NCBI GenBank assembly: GCA_900079695.1
Contig: LT599022.1
Coordinates: forward strand, 166,222-230,221
Source: an uncultured Alphaproteobacteria bacterium
GTDB lineage: Bacteria > Pseudomonadota > Alphaproteobacteria > Rhodospirillales > Rhodospirillaceae
Reading direction: 5' to 3'
Length of the DNA stretch: 64,000 nucleotides
In this document: piece by piece, positions 43,767-55,118 of the stretch
How positions within the stretch are numbered: position 1 is the stretch's first letter
Layout of the letters: every line of letters begins with the position of its first letter
Made by a program: the position numbers and the translations under genes
The notes under the pieces: model-generated
What the model was told of the DNA's origin: nothing
Database searches by the model: none
What the model saw: only the letters and a program-made list of their open reading frames with translations

Positions 43767-45809
43767 ATGCGCAGGAAGCGGGGCTTCCGACGCGATTCGA
43801 TGACGTTTCATCAGGCTCGGCTGATTCTCGTCGCCGCGCTCTCGGTCGGTTTCATCGCGTTTCTGGTCCAGGGGGCGATGCTCGCCGCGACCACGCGCGA
43901 TCTCCTGCACGAACGCGAACGCCAGATCCTCGCGCTCGCCGAGGCGGCGGCGGTGGCGGCCCTCGCGGAACGCGACACCGCGCTCGCCGGTCGCGTGTTG
44001 ACGGACGTTCTGCGCGTCGACGGCGTCGCCGCGGTGCGTATCGAGGATGCCGACGGCGTGGTTTTCGCCGCCGTCCATGCCGTGCGTCCGGTTCCGCAGG
44101 AGCCGGGGTGGCTGAGCCGGGCGGTCGTGTTCGTCTTCGGCACACGCCAGGCGATCGTCCATCCGCTCGACGGCGGCGGGCGTCTGGTGGCGGAGTTTCT
44201 TCTCGATCACGACCTCGCGCTGTATCGCCACGTGCTCGGCGCCAGCCTGGTGGCGACGCTGATGGCCGCGCTGCTGGTGGGCGGGGTGCTCGCGGTGCTG
44301 TTCCACCGCTTCCTCACCCGGCCGATTCTCGCGATCTCGCGTCAGGTCGCGGCGGTCGATGCCGAGGATCCGCACAGCCGTCTGCTGACCGTGCCCGACT
44401 GGCACCGCGACAGCGAGCTCGGACGCGCGGTGCAGCGCATCAACGCGATGCTGATCCAGCTCGGCGCGGCGCAGAACGCGCTCCGGCGGATGACCACCCG
44501 CGACTCCTCGACCAATCTGCCCAACCGCACTTTGACGGTCGAGCACCTCGTCGGCGTCGCCGCGCGGGTCGCGCCCGGGCGGGGGGCGGCGGTGATGGCG
44601 GTGCTGATGGACCGTTTCGACGAATTCAAGGACCTCGTCGGCCACGATCAGGTCGACGAAATGGTGCTGGATCTGGCGGCGCGTCTGCTGGAGCACGTCG
44701 ACCCCGGCGCGTTCGTCGGCCGCATCGGCGTCGACTGCTTCGCCGTGGTGGTGGAGGGGCTGACGAGCGCCGACGAGGCGACCGACCACGCCAAGCACCT
44801 GATCGACGCGCTGATGCACGACGCCGGGCACCCGGAGGCGGCGGTGCGATCGTCGGTGGCGGTGGGAATCGCCTACCTTCCCGACGACGGCGACGATCCC
44901 GCCGAACTCCTGCGCAAGGCGGTGGCCGCCACCGCGAGCGCGAAACGGCGGCCGCAGGCGCGCTGGAACTTCTTCGAGGACGGCCTTTCGGAAGTTGCGC
45001 ATCGTCGTCTGCAGCTCGAGACCCAGCTCCACCAGGCGATCGACGGCGGCGCGTTCGAGCTCTACTTCCAGCCGCAGTTCAACGCCCTCGGCGTCGTCAC
45101 TGGCGCGGAGGCGCTGCTGCGCTGGCGCCGCGACGGGCGGATCGTGCTGCCGGGCGCGTTCATTCAGGTGGCTGAGGACAGCGGCCTGGTGGTGCCGATC
45201 GGCGAATGGGTGGTGGAGGAGACCTGCCGCGCCGCCGCCGCGCTGGCGGAAGTCGGGCGGGATCTCCGGATCGCCTTCAACGTTTCGCCCCAGCAGCTCG
45301 AGGACGCGGGCTTCGTCGGCCGCGTCGCCGAGGCGCTGGCGCGCCACCGCGTGCCGCCGCGGCGCGTCGAGGTCGAGATCACCGAGTACACCCTGGCGAT
45401 GGAGCGCGGACTGGTGCGCGAGCGCCTGCGGCAACTCCGCGCGATGGGGGTGCGGATCGCGCTGGACGACTTCGGCACCGGCTATTCGAGCCTCGCCTAC
45501 CTCAGGCGCTTTCCGGTCGACGTGCTCAAGATCGACCGCGGCTTCGTCACCGACATTCCGGACGACGTCGCGGTGCCGTCCACCATCCTCACCCTTGCCG
45601 ACAAGCTCGGCATCGCCTGCGTCGCCGAGGGCATCGAGACGGTGCCGCAGCGCGACTGGCTGATCGCCAACGGCTGCGACTGCTTCCAGGGATACCTGTT
45701 CGCCCGGCCGATGCCGTTCGCCGCGTTCTTCGAACGCTACGCCTCGCCGAGCGGCGTGGATTCAGGCTTTCGCCGCGAAGGCCATATAGTTGACGGAAAG
45801 ATCGTCTGA
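43767..45809 (+). CDS. Membrane-anchored GGDEF/EAL protein with degenerate GGDEF (c-di-GMP phosphodiesterase)
   Basis: This is a 680-residue sensor. A helix near 19-40, a periplasmic region and a second helix near 155-180 are followed by a HAMP-like linker ([18 protein letters not shown]). The GGDEF domain reads GVDCF (321-325), so it should not make c-di-GMP. The EAL domain is complete: EALLRW at 448, [23 protein letters not shown] and AEGIET. The ATG at 43767 has AAGGGGGG upstream. Its last 48 bases overlap the convergent ubiG. Confidence 0.9.
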   Translation: MRRKRGFRRDSMTFHQARLILVAALSVGFIAFLVQGAMLAATTRDLLHERERQILALAEAAAVAALAERDTALAGRVLTDVLRVDGVAAVRIEDADGVVFAAVHAVRPVPQEPGWLSRAVVFVFGTRQAIVHPLDGGGRLVAEFLLDHDLALYRHVLGASLVATLMAALLVGGVLAVLFHRFLTRPILAISRQVAAVDAEDPHSRLLTVPDWHRDSELGRAVQRINAMLIQLGAAQNALRRMTTRDSSTNLPNRTLTVEHLVGVAARVAPGRGAAVMAVLMDRFDEFKDLVGHDQVDEMVLDLAARLLEHVDPGAFVGRIGVDCFAVVVEGLTSADEATDHAKHLIDALMHDAGHPEAAVRSSVAVGIAYLPDDGDDPAELLRKAVAATASAKRRPQARWNFFEDGLSEVAHRRLQLETQLHQAIDGGAFELYFQPQFNALGVVTGAEALLRWRRDGRIVLPGAFIQVAEDSGLVVPIGEWVVEETCRAAAALAEVGRDLRIAFNVSPQQLEDAGFVGRVAEALARHRVPPRRVEVEITEYTLAMERGLVRERLRQLRAMGVRIALDDFGTGYSSLAYLRRFPVDVLKIDRGFVTDIPDDVAVPSTILTLADKLGIACVAEGIETVPQRDWLIANGCDCFQGYLFARPMPFAAFFERYASPSGVDSGFRREGHIVDGKIV

Positions 45810-46517
45810 CTCGCGCCAGGAATCCTTGAGCGGGTTGTAGGTCAGGCCGGTGAACGCGGGTTCGCCCAGGCCGGCGGCGCGGCAATCGCGCGCGAGTTCG
45901 GAGGGCTTGACGAACTCGCGCCAGTCGTGGGTCCCCACGGGCAGCCAGCGCACCACGTATTCCGCGCCGATCTTCGCCATCACCAGGCTTTTCATCGTGC
46001 GGTTGAGGGTGGCGAGCCCGACGAAGCCGCCGGACTTGAGAGGACGGGCCGCCGCTTTCAGGAAGAGCGCGCGGTCGGGCACGTGTTCCACCACTTCGAG
46101 CGCGAGAACCACGTCGAACCGTTCGTCGTCGCCGAGCTCTTCGGGTTTGACTGCGCGGTAGTCGATCTTCAGGCGCATCCGTTCGGCGTGCGCGCGCGCG
46201 GTGCCGACGTTCTTCGCCGATGCGTCGATGCCGGTGACGGCGAAGCCGAGGCGCGCCATCGGCTCGGCGATCAGGCCGCCGCCGCAGCCGATGTCGAGGA
46301 GCGAAAGCCCCTCGAACGGCCGCTCCTGCGTCGCATCGCGGCCGAAATGGCGGGCGAGGCGGTCCTTCAGCAGCCCGATCCGCACCGGATTGAACTTGTG
46401 CAGCGGCTTGAACGGCCCTTCGAGAGCCCACCAGGTGTCGGCCAGCGCCGAGAACTTCGCGATCTCCGCGGGATCGGCGGAGCTCGGCGAACTCCCGGTA
46501 TTCGCGTCTTCGGTCAT
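45762..46517 (-). CDS. ubiG: Ubiquinone biosynthesis O-methyltransferase
   Basis: This 251-residue class I methyltransferase performs both O-methylations of ubiquinone synthesis. The start region [20 protein letters not shown] and the SAM motif [16 protein letters not shown] are diagnostic, with [10 protein letters not shown] and [15 protein letters not shown] further on. It ends inside the last codons of the convergent EAL gene. It diverges from lysC, an arrangement common in this class. Confidence 0.96.
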   Translation of the reverse strand: MTEDANTGSSPSSADPAEIAKFSALADTWWALEGPFKPLHKFNPVRIGLLKDRLARHFGRDATQERPFEGLSLLDIGCGGGLIAEPMARLGFAVTGIDASAKNVGTARAHAERMRLKIDYRAVKPEELGDDERFDVVLALEVVEHVPDRALFLKAAARPLKSGGFVGLATLNRTMKSLVMAKIGAEYVVRWLPVGTHDWREFVKPSELARDCRAAGLGEPAFTGLTYNPLKDSWRESDDLSVNYMAFAAKA

Positions 46518-46552
46518 CGCTGTACCCTTGCCTAGGAGGAGGAGGAACGAGT

Positions 46553-46630
46553 ATGAAGGACCTGCCGGCAGCGAGGCAAGCCGGTCCGTGTGCTTGGCTT
46601 TGGGGGAAGGCCCCGGCCGCGCCCGCCTGA
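46553..46630 (+). CDS. Probable 25-codon leader peptide upstream of lysC
   Basis: An ATG at 46553 lies 7 bases after a near-perfect ribosome site (AGGAGGAGGAGG), far better than lysC's own. The frame has 25 codons and ends with TGA at 46628-46630, 34 bases before lysC. It contains two Trp, one Cys and two Lys codons and ends in an Ala/Pro-rich tail. It is too short for a stable protein, so a regulatory leader or a coupling ORF for lysC is more likely. It holds no Thr codon, so classic Thr/Lys attenuation is not obvious. Confidence 0.5.
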   Translation: MKDLPAARQAGPCAWLWGKAPAAPA

Positions 46631-46664
46631 TGCGGATCGCGGCGAGGAACAGAGATACCGTGTC

Positions 46665-47882
46665 ATGGCCCGTATTGTCCAAAAATTCGGCGGGACGTCG
46701 GTCGCGAATATGGAACGCATTCGCAACGTTGCCCGCCTGGTGAAGAAAGAGGTCGACGCCGGCAATCAGGTGGCGGTGGTGCTTTCGGCGATGTCCGGAG
46801 TCACCAACCAGCTCGTCGCCTACTGCGAGGAGGCCAATCCGCTTTACGATACCGCCGAGTACGACGCGGTGGTCTCGACCGGCGAGCAGGTCACCGTCGG
46901 CCTGCTGGCGATTCTGCTGCAGGGGATGGGCCTCAAGGCGCGTTCGTTCGCGGGCTGGCAGGTGCCGATCCGCACCGACACCGCCCACGGCAAGGCGCGC
47001 ATCACCGAGATCGGCACCGACGAATTGCTCTCGCGCATGGACGCGGGCGAGGTCGTGGTCGTCGCGGGCTTCCAGGGACTCGGCGCAGACGGCCGCATCA
47101 CCACCTTGGGCCGCGGCGGTTCCGACACCTCGGCGGTGGCGCTCGCCGCAGCCCTCGGCGCGGATCGCTGCGACATCTACACCGACGTCGACGGCGTCTA
47201 CACCACCGATCCCCGGATCGTGCCGAAGGCGCGCAAGCTGCCGCGCATCACCTACGAGGAGATGCTCGAAATGGCGTCCCTGGGCGCCAAGGTGCTGCAG
47301 ACCCGCTCGGTCGAGATGGCGATGAAGTACCGGGTCAACCTGCAGGTGCTGTCGAGCTTCGAGGACATTCCCGGAACCCTGGTTTGCGACGAGGAAGACA
47401 TCGTGGAAAAGGAAATTGTCAGCGGCATCGCCTACAGCCGCGATGAGGCCAAGGTCACCATCCAAGGGGTGAAGGATCATCCGGGCATCGCCGCCGCGCT
47501 GTTCGGCCCGCTCGCCGAGGCCAGCATCAACGTCGACATGATCGTGCAGAACGTCTCGGCCGAGGGCCATACCGACATGACCTTCACCGTGCCGCGCAGC
47601 GATCTGCCGCGCGCGCTGAAGGTGCTGGAGGCGGTGCGCGCCAAGGTCGACTACCGCGATCTCTCGCACTCCGACACCGTCGTCAAGCTGTCGGTGATCG
47701 GCGTCGGCATGCGCGCCCATGCGGGCGTGGCGCAAAAGATGTTTGCGGCGCTCGCCGAACGCGGCATCAATATCCTCGTGATCAGCACCTCCGAGATCAA
47801 GGTGAGCGTCCTGATCGAGGAGGAATACACCGAACTGGCGCTGCGCGCCCTGCACACCGCCTACGGGCTCGACGCGCGCTGA
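46665..47882 (+). CDS. lysC: Aspartate kinase
   Basis: This 405-residue enzyme catalyses the first step to lysine, threonine and methionine. The kinase core starts [11 protein letters not shown] and contains [20 protein letters not shown]. Two ACT domains follow (about 265-405), with [20 protein letters not shown] and [17 protein letters not shown]; they bind lysine and threonine for feedback control. The ATG at 46665 has only a distant GAGGAA, which makes coupling to the small ORF upstream attractive. Confidence 0.96.
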   Translation: MARIVQKFGGTSVANMERIRNVARLVKKEVDAGNQVAVVLSAMSGVTNQLVAYCEEANPLYDTAEYDAVVSTGEQVTVGLLAILLQGMGLKARSFAGWQVPIRTDTAHGKARITEIGTDELLSRMDAGEVVVVAGFQGLGADGRITTLGRGGSDTSAVALAAALGADRCDIYTDVDGVYTTDPRIVPKARKLPRITYEEMLEMASLGAKVLQTRSVEMAMKYRVNLQVLSSFEDIPGTLVCDEEDIVEKEIVSGIAYSRDEAKVTIQGVKDHPGIAAALFGPLAEASINVDMIVQNVSAEGHTDMTFTVPRSDLPRALKVLEAVRAKVDYRDLSHSDTVVKLSVIGVGMRAHAGVAQKMFAALAERGINILVISTSEIKVSVLIEEEYTELALRALHTAYGLDAR

Positions 47883-47891
47883 GACACATTC

Positions 47892-47925
47892 CGCCCGCCG
47901 CTTTCCTTTCCGGGTGCGGCGGGCG
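47892..47925 (+). other. Stem-loop after lysC
   Basis: A perfect 10-base-pair GC stem (47892-47901 with 47916-47925) begins 10 bases after the lysC stop. It lacks a T-run, so it may be a weak terminator or an mRNA 3'-end stabiliser. Confidence 0.45.
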
Positions 47926-47990
47926 ACGATCGGTTTCGATCCCGCGGACGGCGCATGCCGCTCCGCCCAATGCCTTTGTCTGGAGAGTCG

Positions 47991-49052
47991 ATGGTGAGGC
48001 AGGCCTTTCATGATCTCGACCGCCTGTGGCGGCGCGGGCGCGAATTCCTCGGATGCGACTACGCGATTCTCGGCGGTGCGATGAGCTGGGTGTCCGAGCG
48101 CAATCTCGTCGCCGCGATCTCGAACGCGGGCGGCTTCGGCGTGCTGGCCTCGGGCTCGATGTCGCCCGCGCTGCTGGAGGCGGAGATCGCCGCCACCCAG
48201 GCGCTCACCGACAAGCCGTTCGGCGTCAATCTCATCACCATGCATCCCGATCTCGACGCGCTGATCGACGTCTGCGGCGCCGCCGGGGTCGGACACGTGG
48301 TGCTGGCGGGCGGATTGCCCACGAGCGCCGCGATCCAGCGCGCCAAGGGCCACGGCGCCAAGGTGGTGTGCTTCGCGCCCGCCATGGTGCTGGCGAAGAA
48401 GTTGGTGCGCGCGGGCGCGGACGCGCTGGTGATCGAGGGCGCCGAGGCGGGCGGCCACATCGGCCCGGTGTCCACCAGCGTGCTGGCGCAGGAGATCCTG
48501 CCGACGATGGCGCCCCAGGTGCCGGTGTTCGTCGCCGGCGGCATCGGCCGCGGCGAGGCGATGCTCTCCTATCTCGAAATGGGGGCGGCGGGCGTTCAGC
48601 TCGGCACCCGCTTCGTCTGCGCGCACGAGTGCGTCGCTCATCCGAAGTTCAAGCAGGCGTTCCTCCGCGCTTCGGCGCGCGACGCGGTGACCTCGGTGCA
48701 GATCGATCCGCAGTTTCCGGTGATTCCGGTGCGCGCGATCGCCAACGCCGGCACCGACCGGTTCATGGAGGTGCAGCGCGAGGTGGTCGCCAAGTTCCAC
48801 GCGGGCGAGATGGACCAGAAGTCCGCGCAGCTCGAGATCGAACACTTCTGGGCCGGGGCGCTGCGGCGCGCGGTGATCGAGGGCGACGTCGAGAACGGTT
48901 CGCTGATGGCGGGCCAGAGCGTCGGCATGGTCACCGCCGAGCAGAGCGTCGCCGCCATCCTCGAGGAGATCGTCGGCCAGGCGCTCGATGCGCTCGAGGC
49001 GCGCAACCCGACCGCCGAGGTTTCCCCGGGGGCCGCGCAGGGCGTCGCCTGA
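47991..49052 (+). CDS. NAD(P)H-dependent flavin oxidoreductase / nitronate monooxygenase family
   Basis: This 353-residue TIM-barrel FMN enzyme of the 2-nitropropane dioxygenase family shows [15 protein letters not shown], the phosphate-binding [11 protein letters not shown] and [14 protein letters not shown]. Members oxidise nitronates or act as enoyl/quinone reductases, and the substrate cannot be told. The ATG at 47991 is chosen for GGAGAG just before it. Its stop shares a base with the ptsP start (TGATG). Confidence 0.88.
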   Translation: MVRQAFHDLDRLWRRGREFLGCDYAILGGAMSWVSERNLVAAISNAGGFGVLASGSMSPALLEAEIAATQALTDKPFGVNLITMHPDLDALIDVCGAAGVGHVVLAGGLPTSAAIQRAKGHGAKVVCFAPAMVLAKKLVRAGADALVIEGAEAGGHIGPVSTSVLAQEILPTMAPQVPVFVAGGIGRGEAMLSYLEMGAAGVQLGTRFVCAHECVAHPKFKQAFLRASARDAVTSVQIDPQFPVIPVRAIANAGTDRFMEVQREVVAKFHAGEMDQKSAQLEIEHFWAGALRRAVIEGDVENGSLMAGQSVGMVTAEQSVAAILEEIVGQALDALEARNPTAEVSPGAAQGVA

Positions 49053-51316
49053 TGCCCGCAGACGCCGCCGTCGTCTCGCGCCGCCTGCTGGGGCGGATCC
49101 GCGACGTGATGGCGAAACCCGGTCTGCCCGAAGACCGGCTGAACGTGATCGTGCGCTGCATCGCCGAGGAGATGCAGGCGGCGGTGTGTTCGTGCTACGT
49201 GATGCGCGCGGGCGAGGTGCTCGAACTCTTCGCCACCGAGGGCCTGCGCAAGACCGCGGTGCACATGACGCGCCTGCGCGTCGGCGAGGGCCTGGTCGGC
49301 TTCATCGCCGCCCACCCCCGGGCGCTCGCGCTCGAGGACGCCTGGAGCCATCCCAACTTCGCCTACCGGCCGGAAACCGGCGAGGAGCCCTATCGCTCGT
49401 TCCTCGGCGTGCCGATCGTGCGCACCGCCCGGGTGGCGGGCGTGCTGGTGGTGCAGACCACCGAGGCCCGCCCGTTCGCGCCGGAGGAGACCGAGGCCCT
49501 CGAAACCGTGGCGATGGTGCTGGCGGAGTTGCTCACCGCTGGCAACCTGATCGACCGCCGCGAGCAGATTCCGGTCGACGGCAACGCGCTGGTGCCGCTC
49601 CGCATCAACGGCCTCAAGCTGTCGCCGGGGCTCGGCGTCGGTGTCGCCTATCTCCACCGTAAGGTGCCGTTCGTCAAGCACATGGTCGGCGAGGACCCGG
49701 AGGCCGAGGCGCGGCGCTTCGACGAGGCGCTCGAACGCATGCACCTCGCGCTCGACGAAATGCTCGCCGCCGAGGAGATCGGCAAGAGCGAGTATCGCGA
49801 CATCCTCGAAGCCTACCGCATGTTCGCCGCCGACCGCGGCTGGATCGAGCGGATCCGCACCCACATTTCCGGCGGCCTCTCGGCCGAGGCGGCGGTGCAG
49901 CGCGCGCAGGAGGAGAACCGCGCGCGGATGCAGGCGGTCGTCGACCCCTACATCCGCGAACGGCTGCACGACCTCGAGGACCTGACCGACCGGCTGATGC
50001 TCCATCTGATGGGTCACGACCCGATGGAGCGCAAGGCGATGCCCGAGCACGCGATCCTGGTGGCGCGCACCCTCGGCCCCGCCGATCTTCTCGACTACGA
50101 CCTCGCGCGGCTGCGCGGCGTGGTGCTGGAGGAAGGCTCGCCCAGCATGCACGTGGCGATCATCGCCCGCGCGCTCAACGTGCCGATGGTGGCGCGCGTG
50201 CCCGAGGTGGTGGGCACCATCGGCGCGGGCGATCCGGTGATCGTCGACGGCGACAACGGCTCGGTGTTCATCCGCCCGAGCGAGGACGTCGCCGCGACCT
50301 TCGTCGCCACCGTCAAGATGCGGCTGGAGAAGCAGCGCGCCTACGCCACCCTGCGCGATCTTCCCGCACGCACCAAGGACGGCCATCTCGTCGAGCTGCA
50401 CATGAACGCCGGGCTCCTGGCCGACCTGCCGATGCTCGACGAGGTCAACGCCGACGGCATCGGCCTCTACCGCACCGAACTGCCGTTCATGGTGCGCGCC
50501 GACGCGCCCGACGTCGACGTGCAGACCACCCTCTACCGCGCGGTGATCGACGCCGCGGCGGGCCGCCCGGTGTGCTTCCGCACCCTCGACGTGGGCGGCG
50601 ACAAGATGCTGCCCTACTGGCAGAACGCCGGGGAGGAGAACCCGGCGATGGGCTGGCGGTCGATCCGCATCACCCTCGACCATCCGGCGATCATGCGCCA
50701 TCAGTTGCGTGCGCTGATCCGCGCCGCGGGTGGGCGGCCCCTCCACGTGATGTTCCCGATGATCGCCGAGGTCGCCGAGTTCGACGCCGCGCGACGCATC
50801 CTCGACCTCGAACTCGCGCGTGCGGAGAGGCGCGGCGAGCCGCTTCCCAGCGCGCTCCGGGTCGGCTGCATGCTCGAAGTGCCGTCGCTCGCGTTTCAGC
50901 TGCCGCAGCTCCTCGCCCGCGTCGATTTCGTGTCGGTCGGCTCCAACGATCTCGCCCAGTTCCTGTTCGCCCGCGATCGCGGCAACCAGCGCATCTCGGA
51001 GCGGTACGACCTTCTCTCGCCGCCGTTCCTCGCCGCGCTCGACACCATCCGCGCCGCCTGCGACGCGGCGGAGGTGCCGGTTTCGCTGTGCGGCGAGATG
51101 GCCGCGAGCCCGCTCGATGCGATGGCGCTGGTCGGCCTCGGCTATCGCAAGCTGTCGGTGAACGGTCCGGCGGTCGGCCCGGTCAAGGCGGCGGTGCTCA
51201 GCATGCACGCCGAAGACACCGGCCGGGTGGTGCGCCGGCTAATTCGCGGTTCCGCCCGCAGCGTTCGCACCGCCCTTGCGGGCTACGCCCGCGATCACGC
51301 CGTTCAGATCCCTTGA
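49052..51316 (+). CDS. ptsP: PTS-Ntr enzyme I (PtsP)
   Basis: This 754-residue protein has an N-terminal GAF domain (about 15-165) and a full enzyme I. The phosphorylated His is H367 in SPSMHVAII, and the PEP-binding barrel includes [12 protein letters not shown] and [10 protein letters not shown]. It passes phosphate from PEP to NPr in the nitrogen-related PTS, which senses the glutamine/2-oxoglutarate ratio through GAF. NPr and EIIA-Ntr are not in this window. Its ATG overlaps the upstream TGA by one base. Confidence 0.95.
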   Translation: MPADAAVVSRRLLGRIRDVMAKPGLPEDRLNVIVRCIAEEMQAAVCSCYVMRAGEVLELFATEGLRKTAVHMTRLRVGEGLVGFIAAHPRALALEDAWSHPNFAYRPETGEEPYRSFLGVPIVRTARVAGVLVVQTTEARPFAPEETEALETVAMVLAELLTAGNLIDRREQIPVDGNALVPLRINGLKLSPGLGVGVAYLHRKVPFVKHMVGEDPEAEARRFDEALERMHLALDEMLAAEEIGKSEYRDILEAYRMFAADRGWIERIRTHISGGLSAEAAVQRAQEENRARMQAVVDPYIRERLHDLEDLTDRLMLHLMGHDPMERKAMPEHAILVARTLGPADLLDYDLARLRGVVLEEGSPSMHVAIIARALNVPMVARVPEVVGTIGAGDPVIVDGDNGSVFIRPSEDVAATFVATVKMRLEKQRAYATLRDLPARTKDGHLVELHMNAGLLADLPMLDEVNADGIGLYRTELPFMVRADAPDVDVQTTLYRAVIDAAAGRPVCFRTLDVGGDKMLPYWQNAGEENPAMGWRSIRITLDHPAIMRHQLRALIRAAGGRPLHVMFPMIAEVAEFDAARRILDLELARAERRGEPLPSALRVGCMLEVPSLAFQLPQLLARVDFVSVGSNDLAQFLFARDRGNQRISERYDLLSPPFLAALDTIRAACDAAEVPVSLCGEMAASPLDAMALVGLGYRKLSVNGPAVGPVKAAVLSMHAEDTGRVVRRLIRGSARSVRTALAGYARDHAVQIP

Positions 51317-51376
51317 AATATTAAAAATCAAAGAGTTGTCCGTGTCGCCCGGTGTCTTTCCCGGCCATATCCGGGA

Positions 51377-51405
51377 TTGCATGGGCGTCCGGTTGCGGAC
51401 ATACT
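51377..51405 (+). promoter_or_regulatory. Candidate promoter for the RodZ-like gene
   Basis: TTGCAT (51377-51382) and CATACT (51400-51405) are spaced by 17, with an unusually AT-rich stretch (from 51315) further upstream. They lie 68 bases before the GTG start. Confidence 0.5.
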
Positions 51406-51472
51406 AGCTGCTCGCCGCGACCCCGGGGACCGTGGAGCGGCGGAGGGGACAGGGGTCAAGAAGGAAGGTATC

Positions 51473-52672
51473 GTGGAAACAGACAACACGCCGACGCCGG
51501 TTGCCGCGCCGGCGGAAACCGGTTCGCAAAAGGGGAGCGTCGGCGCGCTCCTGCACGCGACGCGCCTGCGGCTCGGCGTCGAGCTCGGCGCGGTCGCCGA
51601 TACCCTGCACATTCGCGTCTCCTATCTCGAGGCGATCGAGGCGGGCGATTACGAATCCCTGCCTGGCGGCACCTATGCGGTCGGGTTCATCCGTTCGTAT
51701 GCCGAGCAGCTCGGCCTGGACGGCAAGGAGATGGTGCGCCGTTTCAAGCTCGAAACCGGCACCCAGCCGCAGCTCGCGCCGCAGCCGGTGAACTTTCCGA
51801 CGCCGGTGAAGACCCTCGGCCTGCCGATCGGCTCGATCCTCACCGGCGTGGTGGTGGTTGCCGGACTGCTATTCGCCGCGTGGTATCTGCTGTCCGGCAA
51901 CGAGAGCACGACCCTGCTGCCGAAGCTGCCCGCCGCCCTCAACGAAACCATCGATACCCCCGAGCGGCCGCAAAGCCAGGCCGTCGCGCCCGATACCGCG
52001 GCTTCTCCGGTGCCGGTCGCGCCGAGCCCGGCGGTTCCCGCTCCGGTCGCGCCGCCGTCCGTCGTGCCGCCGGTCGTCGCACCCGCTCCGGCAGTGCCGC
52101 CGGAGGCCGCGAAGCCCGCCGCCCCGCTGCCGCCGGAACCGCCGAAGCCCGCCGCCGAAGCGCCGAAGCCCGCGCCGGTCGTTCCGCCGAAGCCGGAGAT
52201 CGCCAAGCCGACGCCCCCGCCCGCGCCGGCCGTGCCGCCGAAGACGGAAACCGCAAAGCCGGCGGAACCGCCGAAGCCCGCCGCCGAAGCGCCGAAGCCT
52301 GCCACGCTGCCTGCGCCGCCGCCGCGGCCGAGCGTCGAGGAAAGTGCCGACGGCGCGCCGGTGGGGCCGGAAACCGTCGCCCGTACCGCCCGGGTCTACG
52401 GCGAGGAGAACGCGGGTGCCCGCGTCGAACTGGTCGCCACCGCCGACAGCTGGGTGCAGGTGACCGAGAACGGCAGTCTGCTGCTGACCCGTCTGTTGCA
52501 CTCGGGCGACCGCTTCCGCGTGCCCAATCGCCCGGGCCTGACGCTGATGACCGGCAATGCCGGCGGCCTCGACGTGGTCGTCGACGGCGGCAAGGTCGCG
52601 CCGCTCGGTGCCCCCGGTCAGGTGGTGCGCGACGTGCCGCTCGATCCGGAGCGGTTGCGGGGGCGGCGCTGA
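51473..52672 (+). CDS. RodZ-like helix-turn-helix membrane protein
   Basis: This 399-residue bitopic protein has a cytoplasmic HTH_25-type domain (about 20-90: [40 protein letters not shown]), one transmembrane helix (about 122-142), a long Pro/Ala/Lys-rich periplasmic spacer and a C-terminal DUF4115 domain ([17 protein letters not shown]). This is the RodZ plan, which links MreB to the cell-wall elongation machinery. The GTG at 51473 is preferred because AAGGAAGG lies just before it. It precedes ispG by 46 bases. Confidence 0.85.
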   Translation: METDNTPTPVAAPAETGSQKGSVGALLHATRLRLGVELGAVADTLHIRVSYLEAIEAGDYESLPGGTYAVGFIRSYAEQLGLDGKEMVRRFKLETGTQPQLAPQPVNFPTPVKTLGLPIGSILTGVVVVAGLLFAAWYLLSGNESTTLLPKLPAALNETIDTPERPQSQAVAPDTAASPVPVAPSPAVPAPVAPPSVVPPVVAPAPAVPPEAAKPAAPLPPEPPKPAAEAPKPAPVVPPKPEIAKPTPPPAPAVPPKTETAKPAEPPKPAAEAPKPATLPAPPPRPSVEESADGAPVGPETVARTARVYGEENAGARVELVATADSWVQVTENGSLLLTRLLHSGDRFRVPNRPGLTLMTGNAGGLDVVVDGGKVAPLGAPGQVVRDVPLDPERLRGRR

Positions 52673-52718
52673 GCCCCCACCTGAGGGCTACCCATCCCCG
52701 AATTCAGTGAGGCCAGAG

Positions 52719-53810
52719 TTGAGCGATACCGCCTATCGCAAGGTCGCGCGCCGCAAGAGCCGCCAGATTCGCGTCGGCTCGGTGCTGGTCGGCGGCGATG
52801 CCCCGATCACCGTGCAGTCGATGACCAACACCCTCACCGCCGACGTCGAGGCGACGCTGGCGCAGATCCGCCGCATGGAGGCGGCGGGGGCGGACATCGT
52901 CCGCGTCTCCTGCCCCGACGCGGACTCCACCCGGGCGCTGAAGGATATCGTGCGCGGCTGTTCGGTGCCGGTGGTGGCGGACATCCACTTCCACTACAAG
53001 CGCGCGATCGAGGCCGCCGAGGCGGGCGCGGCGTGTCTGCGCATCAATCCCGGCAACATCGGCTCGCCCGAACGGGTAAGGGCGGTGGTGCAGGCGGCCA
53101 AGGACAACGGCTGCTCGATGCGCATCGGCGTCAACGCCGGGTCGCTCGACAAGGATCTGCTGGAGAAATACGGCGAACCCAATCCGGACGCGATGGTCGA
53201 AAGCGCGCTGATGCACGCCCGCATCCTCGAAGACCTCGATTTCCGCGAGTTCAAGATCTCGGTCAAGGCGTCCGACGTCTTTCTCGCCATGGCCGCCTAC
53301 GAGAAGCTCGCGGAGGTCTGCGACTATCCCCTGCACCTCGGCGTCACCGAGGCGGGCGGCCTGCGCGCCGGAACCGTGAAGTCCGCCCTCGGCATCGGCT
53401 GGCTGCTGCGCAAGGGCATCGGCGACACCATCCGCGTGTCGCTCTCGGCCGACGTCGAGGAGGAGATCCGCGTCGGCTTCGACATCCTGAAGTCGCTCGA
53501 TCTGCGTCATCGCGGCGTCCGCATCGTCGCCTGTCCCTCCTGCGCGCGCCAGGGCTTCGACGTCACCAAGGTGGTGGCCGAGCTGGAAAAGCGCCTGGAG
53601 CACATCGTCGAACCGATCACCCTCTCGGTGCTCGGGTGCGTCGTCAATGGCCCGGGCGAGGCGCGCTCGTCCGAGATCGGCCTCACCGGCGGCGGCAAAC
53701 GCACCCATAAGGTCTTTCTCGCGGGGGTGCCGCATCACACCGTCGAGACCGAGGCGATCGTTGACCATCTCGTCGATCTGGTGGAAAAACGCATCGCCGC
53801 CACGAAGTGA
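52719..53810 (+). CDS. ispG: 4-hydroxy-3-methylbut-2-en-1-yl diphosphate synthase
   Basis: This 363-residue [4Fe-4S] enzyme carries out the penultimate step of the MEP isoprenoid pathway. Cluster ligands are C272, C275 (CPSC) and C307 (GCVVNGPGE), with E314 as the fourth. The TIM-barrel part starts with [15 protein letters not shown]. The TTG at 52719 follows GAGG with 6-base spacing and gives a normal N-terminus; a GTG at 52707 is possible. It precedes hisS by 24 bases. Confidence 0.95.
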   Translation: MSDTAYRKVARRKSRQIRVGSVLVGGDAPITVQSMTNTLTADVEATLAQIRRMEAAGADIVRVSCPDADSTRALKDIVRGCSVPVVADIHFHYKRAIEAAEAGAACLRINPGNIGSPERVRAVVQAAKDNGCSMRIGVNAGSLDKDLLEKYGEPNPDAMVESALMHARILEDLDFREFKISVKASDVFLAMAAYEKLAEVCDYPLHLGVTEAGGLRAGTVKSALGIGWLLRKGIGDTIRVSLSADVEEEIRVGFDILKSLDLRHRGVRIVACPSCARQGFDVTKVVAELEKRLEHIVEPITLSVLGCVVNGPGEARSSEIGLTGGGKRTHKVFLAGVPHHTVETEAIVDHLVDLVEKRIAATK

Positions 53811-53834
53811 ATCTCTGAAGAAAGGAATTCCGGG

Positions 53835-55118
53835 GTGTCCACCCTCCAGCCGGTGCGCGGGACGCACGACCTCCTCCCCGAAGACATGCGGGCCTTCCGC
53901 CACGTCGTCGAAACCGGACGCGTCACCGCGAGCCGCTACGGCTTCGCCGAGATGGCGACGCCGATCTTCGAATTCTCGGGTGTCTTCGCCCGCACCCTGG
54001 GCGATACCTCCGACATCGTCACCAAGGAGATGTACACCTTCGCCGACCGCAAGGGCGAAAGCCTGACGCTGCGGCCGGAGGGCACGGCGGGCATCGCGCG
54101 CGCCTTCATCTCCAACGGCCTTGCCAACGAGACGCCGTTCAAGGTGTTCTACGCCGGACCGATGTTCCGCTACGAGCGCCCGCAGAAGGGCCGCCAGCGC
54201 CAGTTCCATCAGATCGGCGTCGAGCTGATCGGCGTGCCCGATCCGCAGGCCGACGTCGAGGTGATCGCGCTCGGCCGCGCCATCCTCGACGGCCTCGGCC
54301 TGCGCGGCAACGTCGCCCTCGAACTCAACACCCTGGGCGACCCCGAGAGCCGCGACGCCTACCGCGTCGCCCTGGTCGGCTATCTCGCCGGGCACGTCGG
54401 CAAGCTCTCCGCCGACAGCCGCGACCGCTTCGAACGCAATCCGCTGCGCATCCTCGATTCCAAGGACGAGGGCGACCGCGAGGTGATCGCGGATGCGCCG
54501 CTTCTCGGCGAATACCTCAACGCCGCCTCGCGGACGTTCTACGACGATCTCAAGAACGGCCTGATGGACCTCGGCATCGACTTCGTCGAGAACCCGCGGC
54601 TGGTGCGCGGCCTCGACTATTACGGCCACACCGCCTTCGAATTCACCACCGACGCCCTCGGCGCCCAGGGCACGGTGATGGCGGGCGGCCGCTACGACGG
54701 TCTGATCAAGACCATGGGCGGCCCCGCCACCGCGGGCGTGGGCTGGGCCGCGGGCGTCGAACGCCTGTCGATGCTGCTCGCCGAGCCGCCCGCCGCCGGG
54801 CGTCCGGTGGCGATGATCCCCGCCGGGGCCGATCCGCTGCTCAAGCGTGAGGCGATGGTTCTCACCGAACGCCTGCGCCGGGCCGGGTTCGCCGTCGACC
54901 TCGGGTTCTCGGGCAACATGGGCAAGCGGATGAAGCGCGCCAACAAGGTCGCCGCGCGGGTCGCCGTGATCCTCGGCGAGGACGAACGTCTCGCCCGCGC
55001 CGTCACCCTGCGCGATCTCGATTCCGGCGAGCAGGTCACGGTCGCGCTCGACCGCATGGAGGAGAGCCTGCGCGCGTTGCTTGCGGGCGTGCCGGAGGTC
55101 GCCGTCGGTGGCATTTGA
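53835..55118 (+). CDS. hisS: Histidine-tRNA ligase
   Basis: This is a class II synthetase of 427 residues. Motif 2 is seen as [18 protein letters not shown], the histidine-specific site as [15 protein letters not shown], and motif 3 as [14 protein letters not shown]-terminal anticodon-binding domain (about 325-420) follows. The GTG start at 53835 is 24 bases after ispG. The stop lies inside prfA, overlapping by 11 bases. Confidence 0.96.
   Translation: MSTLQPVRGTHDLLPEDMRAFRHVVETGRVTASRYGFAEMATPIFEFSGVFARTLGDTSDIVTKEMYTFADRKGESLTLRPEGTAGIARAFISNGLANETPFKVFYAGPMFRYERPQKGRQRQFHQIGVELIGVPDPQADVEVIALGRAILDGLGLRGNVALELNTLGDPESRDAYRVALVGYLAGHVGKLSADSRDRFERNPLRILDSKDEGDREVIADAPLLGEYLNAASRTFYDDLKNGLMDLGIDFVENPRLVRGLDYYGHTAFEFTTDALGAQGTVMAGGRYDGLIKTMGGPATAGVGWAAGVERLSMLLAEPPAAGRPVAMIPAGADPLLKREAMVLTERLRRAGFAVDLGFSGNMGKRMKRANKVAARVAVILGEDERLARAVTLRDLDSGEQVTVALDRMEESLRALLAGVPEVAVGGI

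Noticed and set aside
48638-51208. 856-residue antisense open frame opposite ptsP
   Set aside because: No recognisable domain and shadow composition; ptsP on the plus strand is complete and typical.
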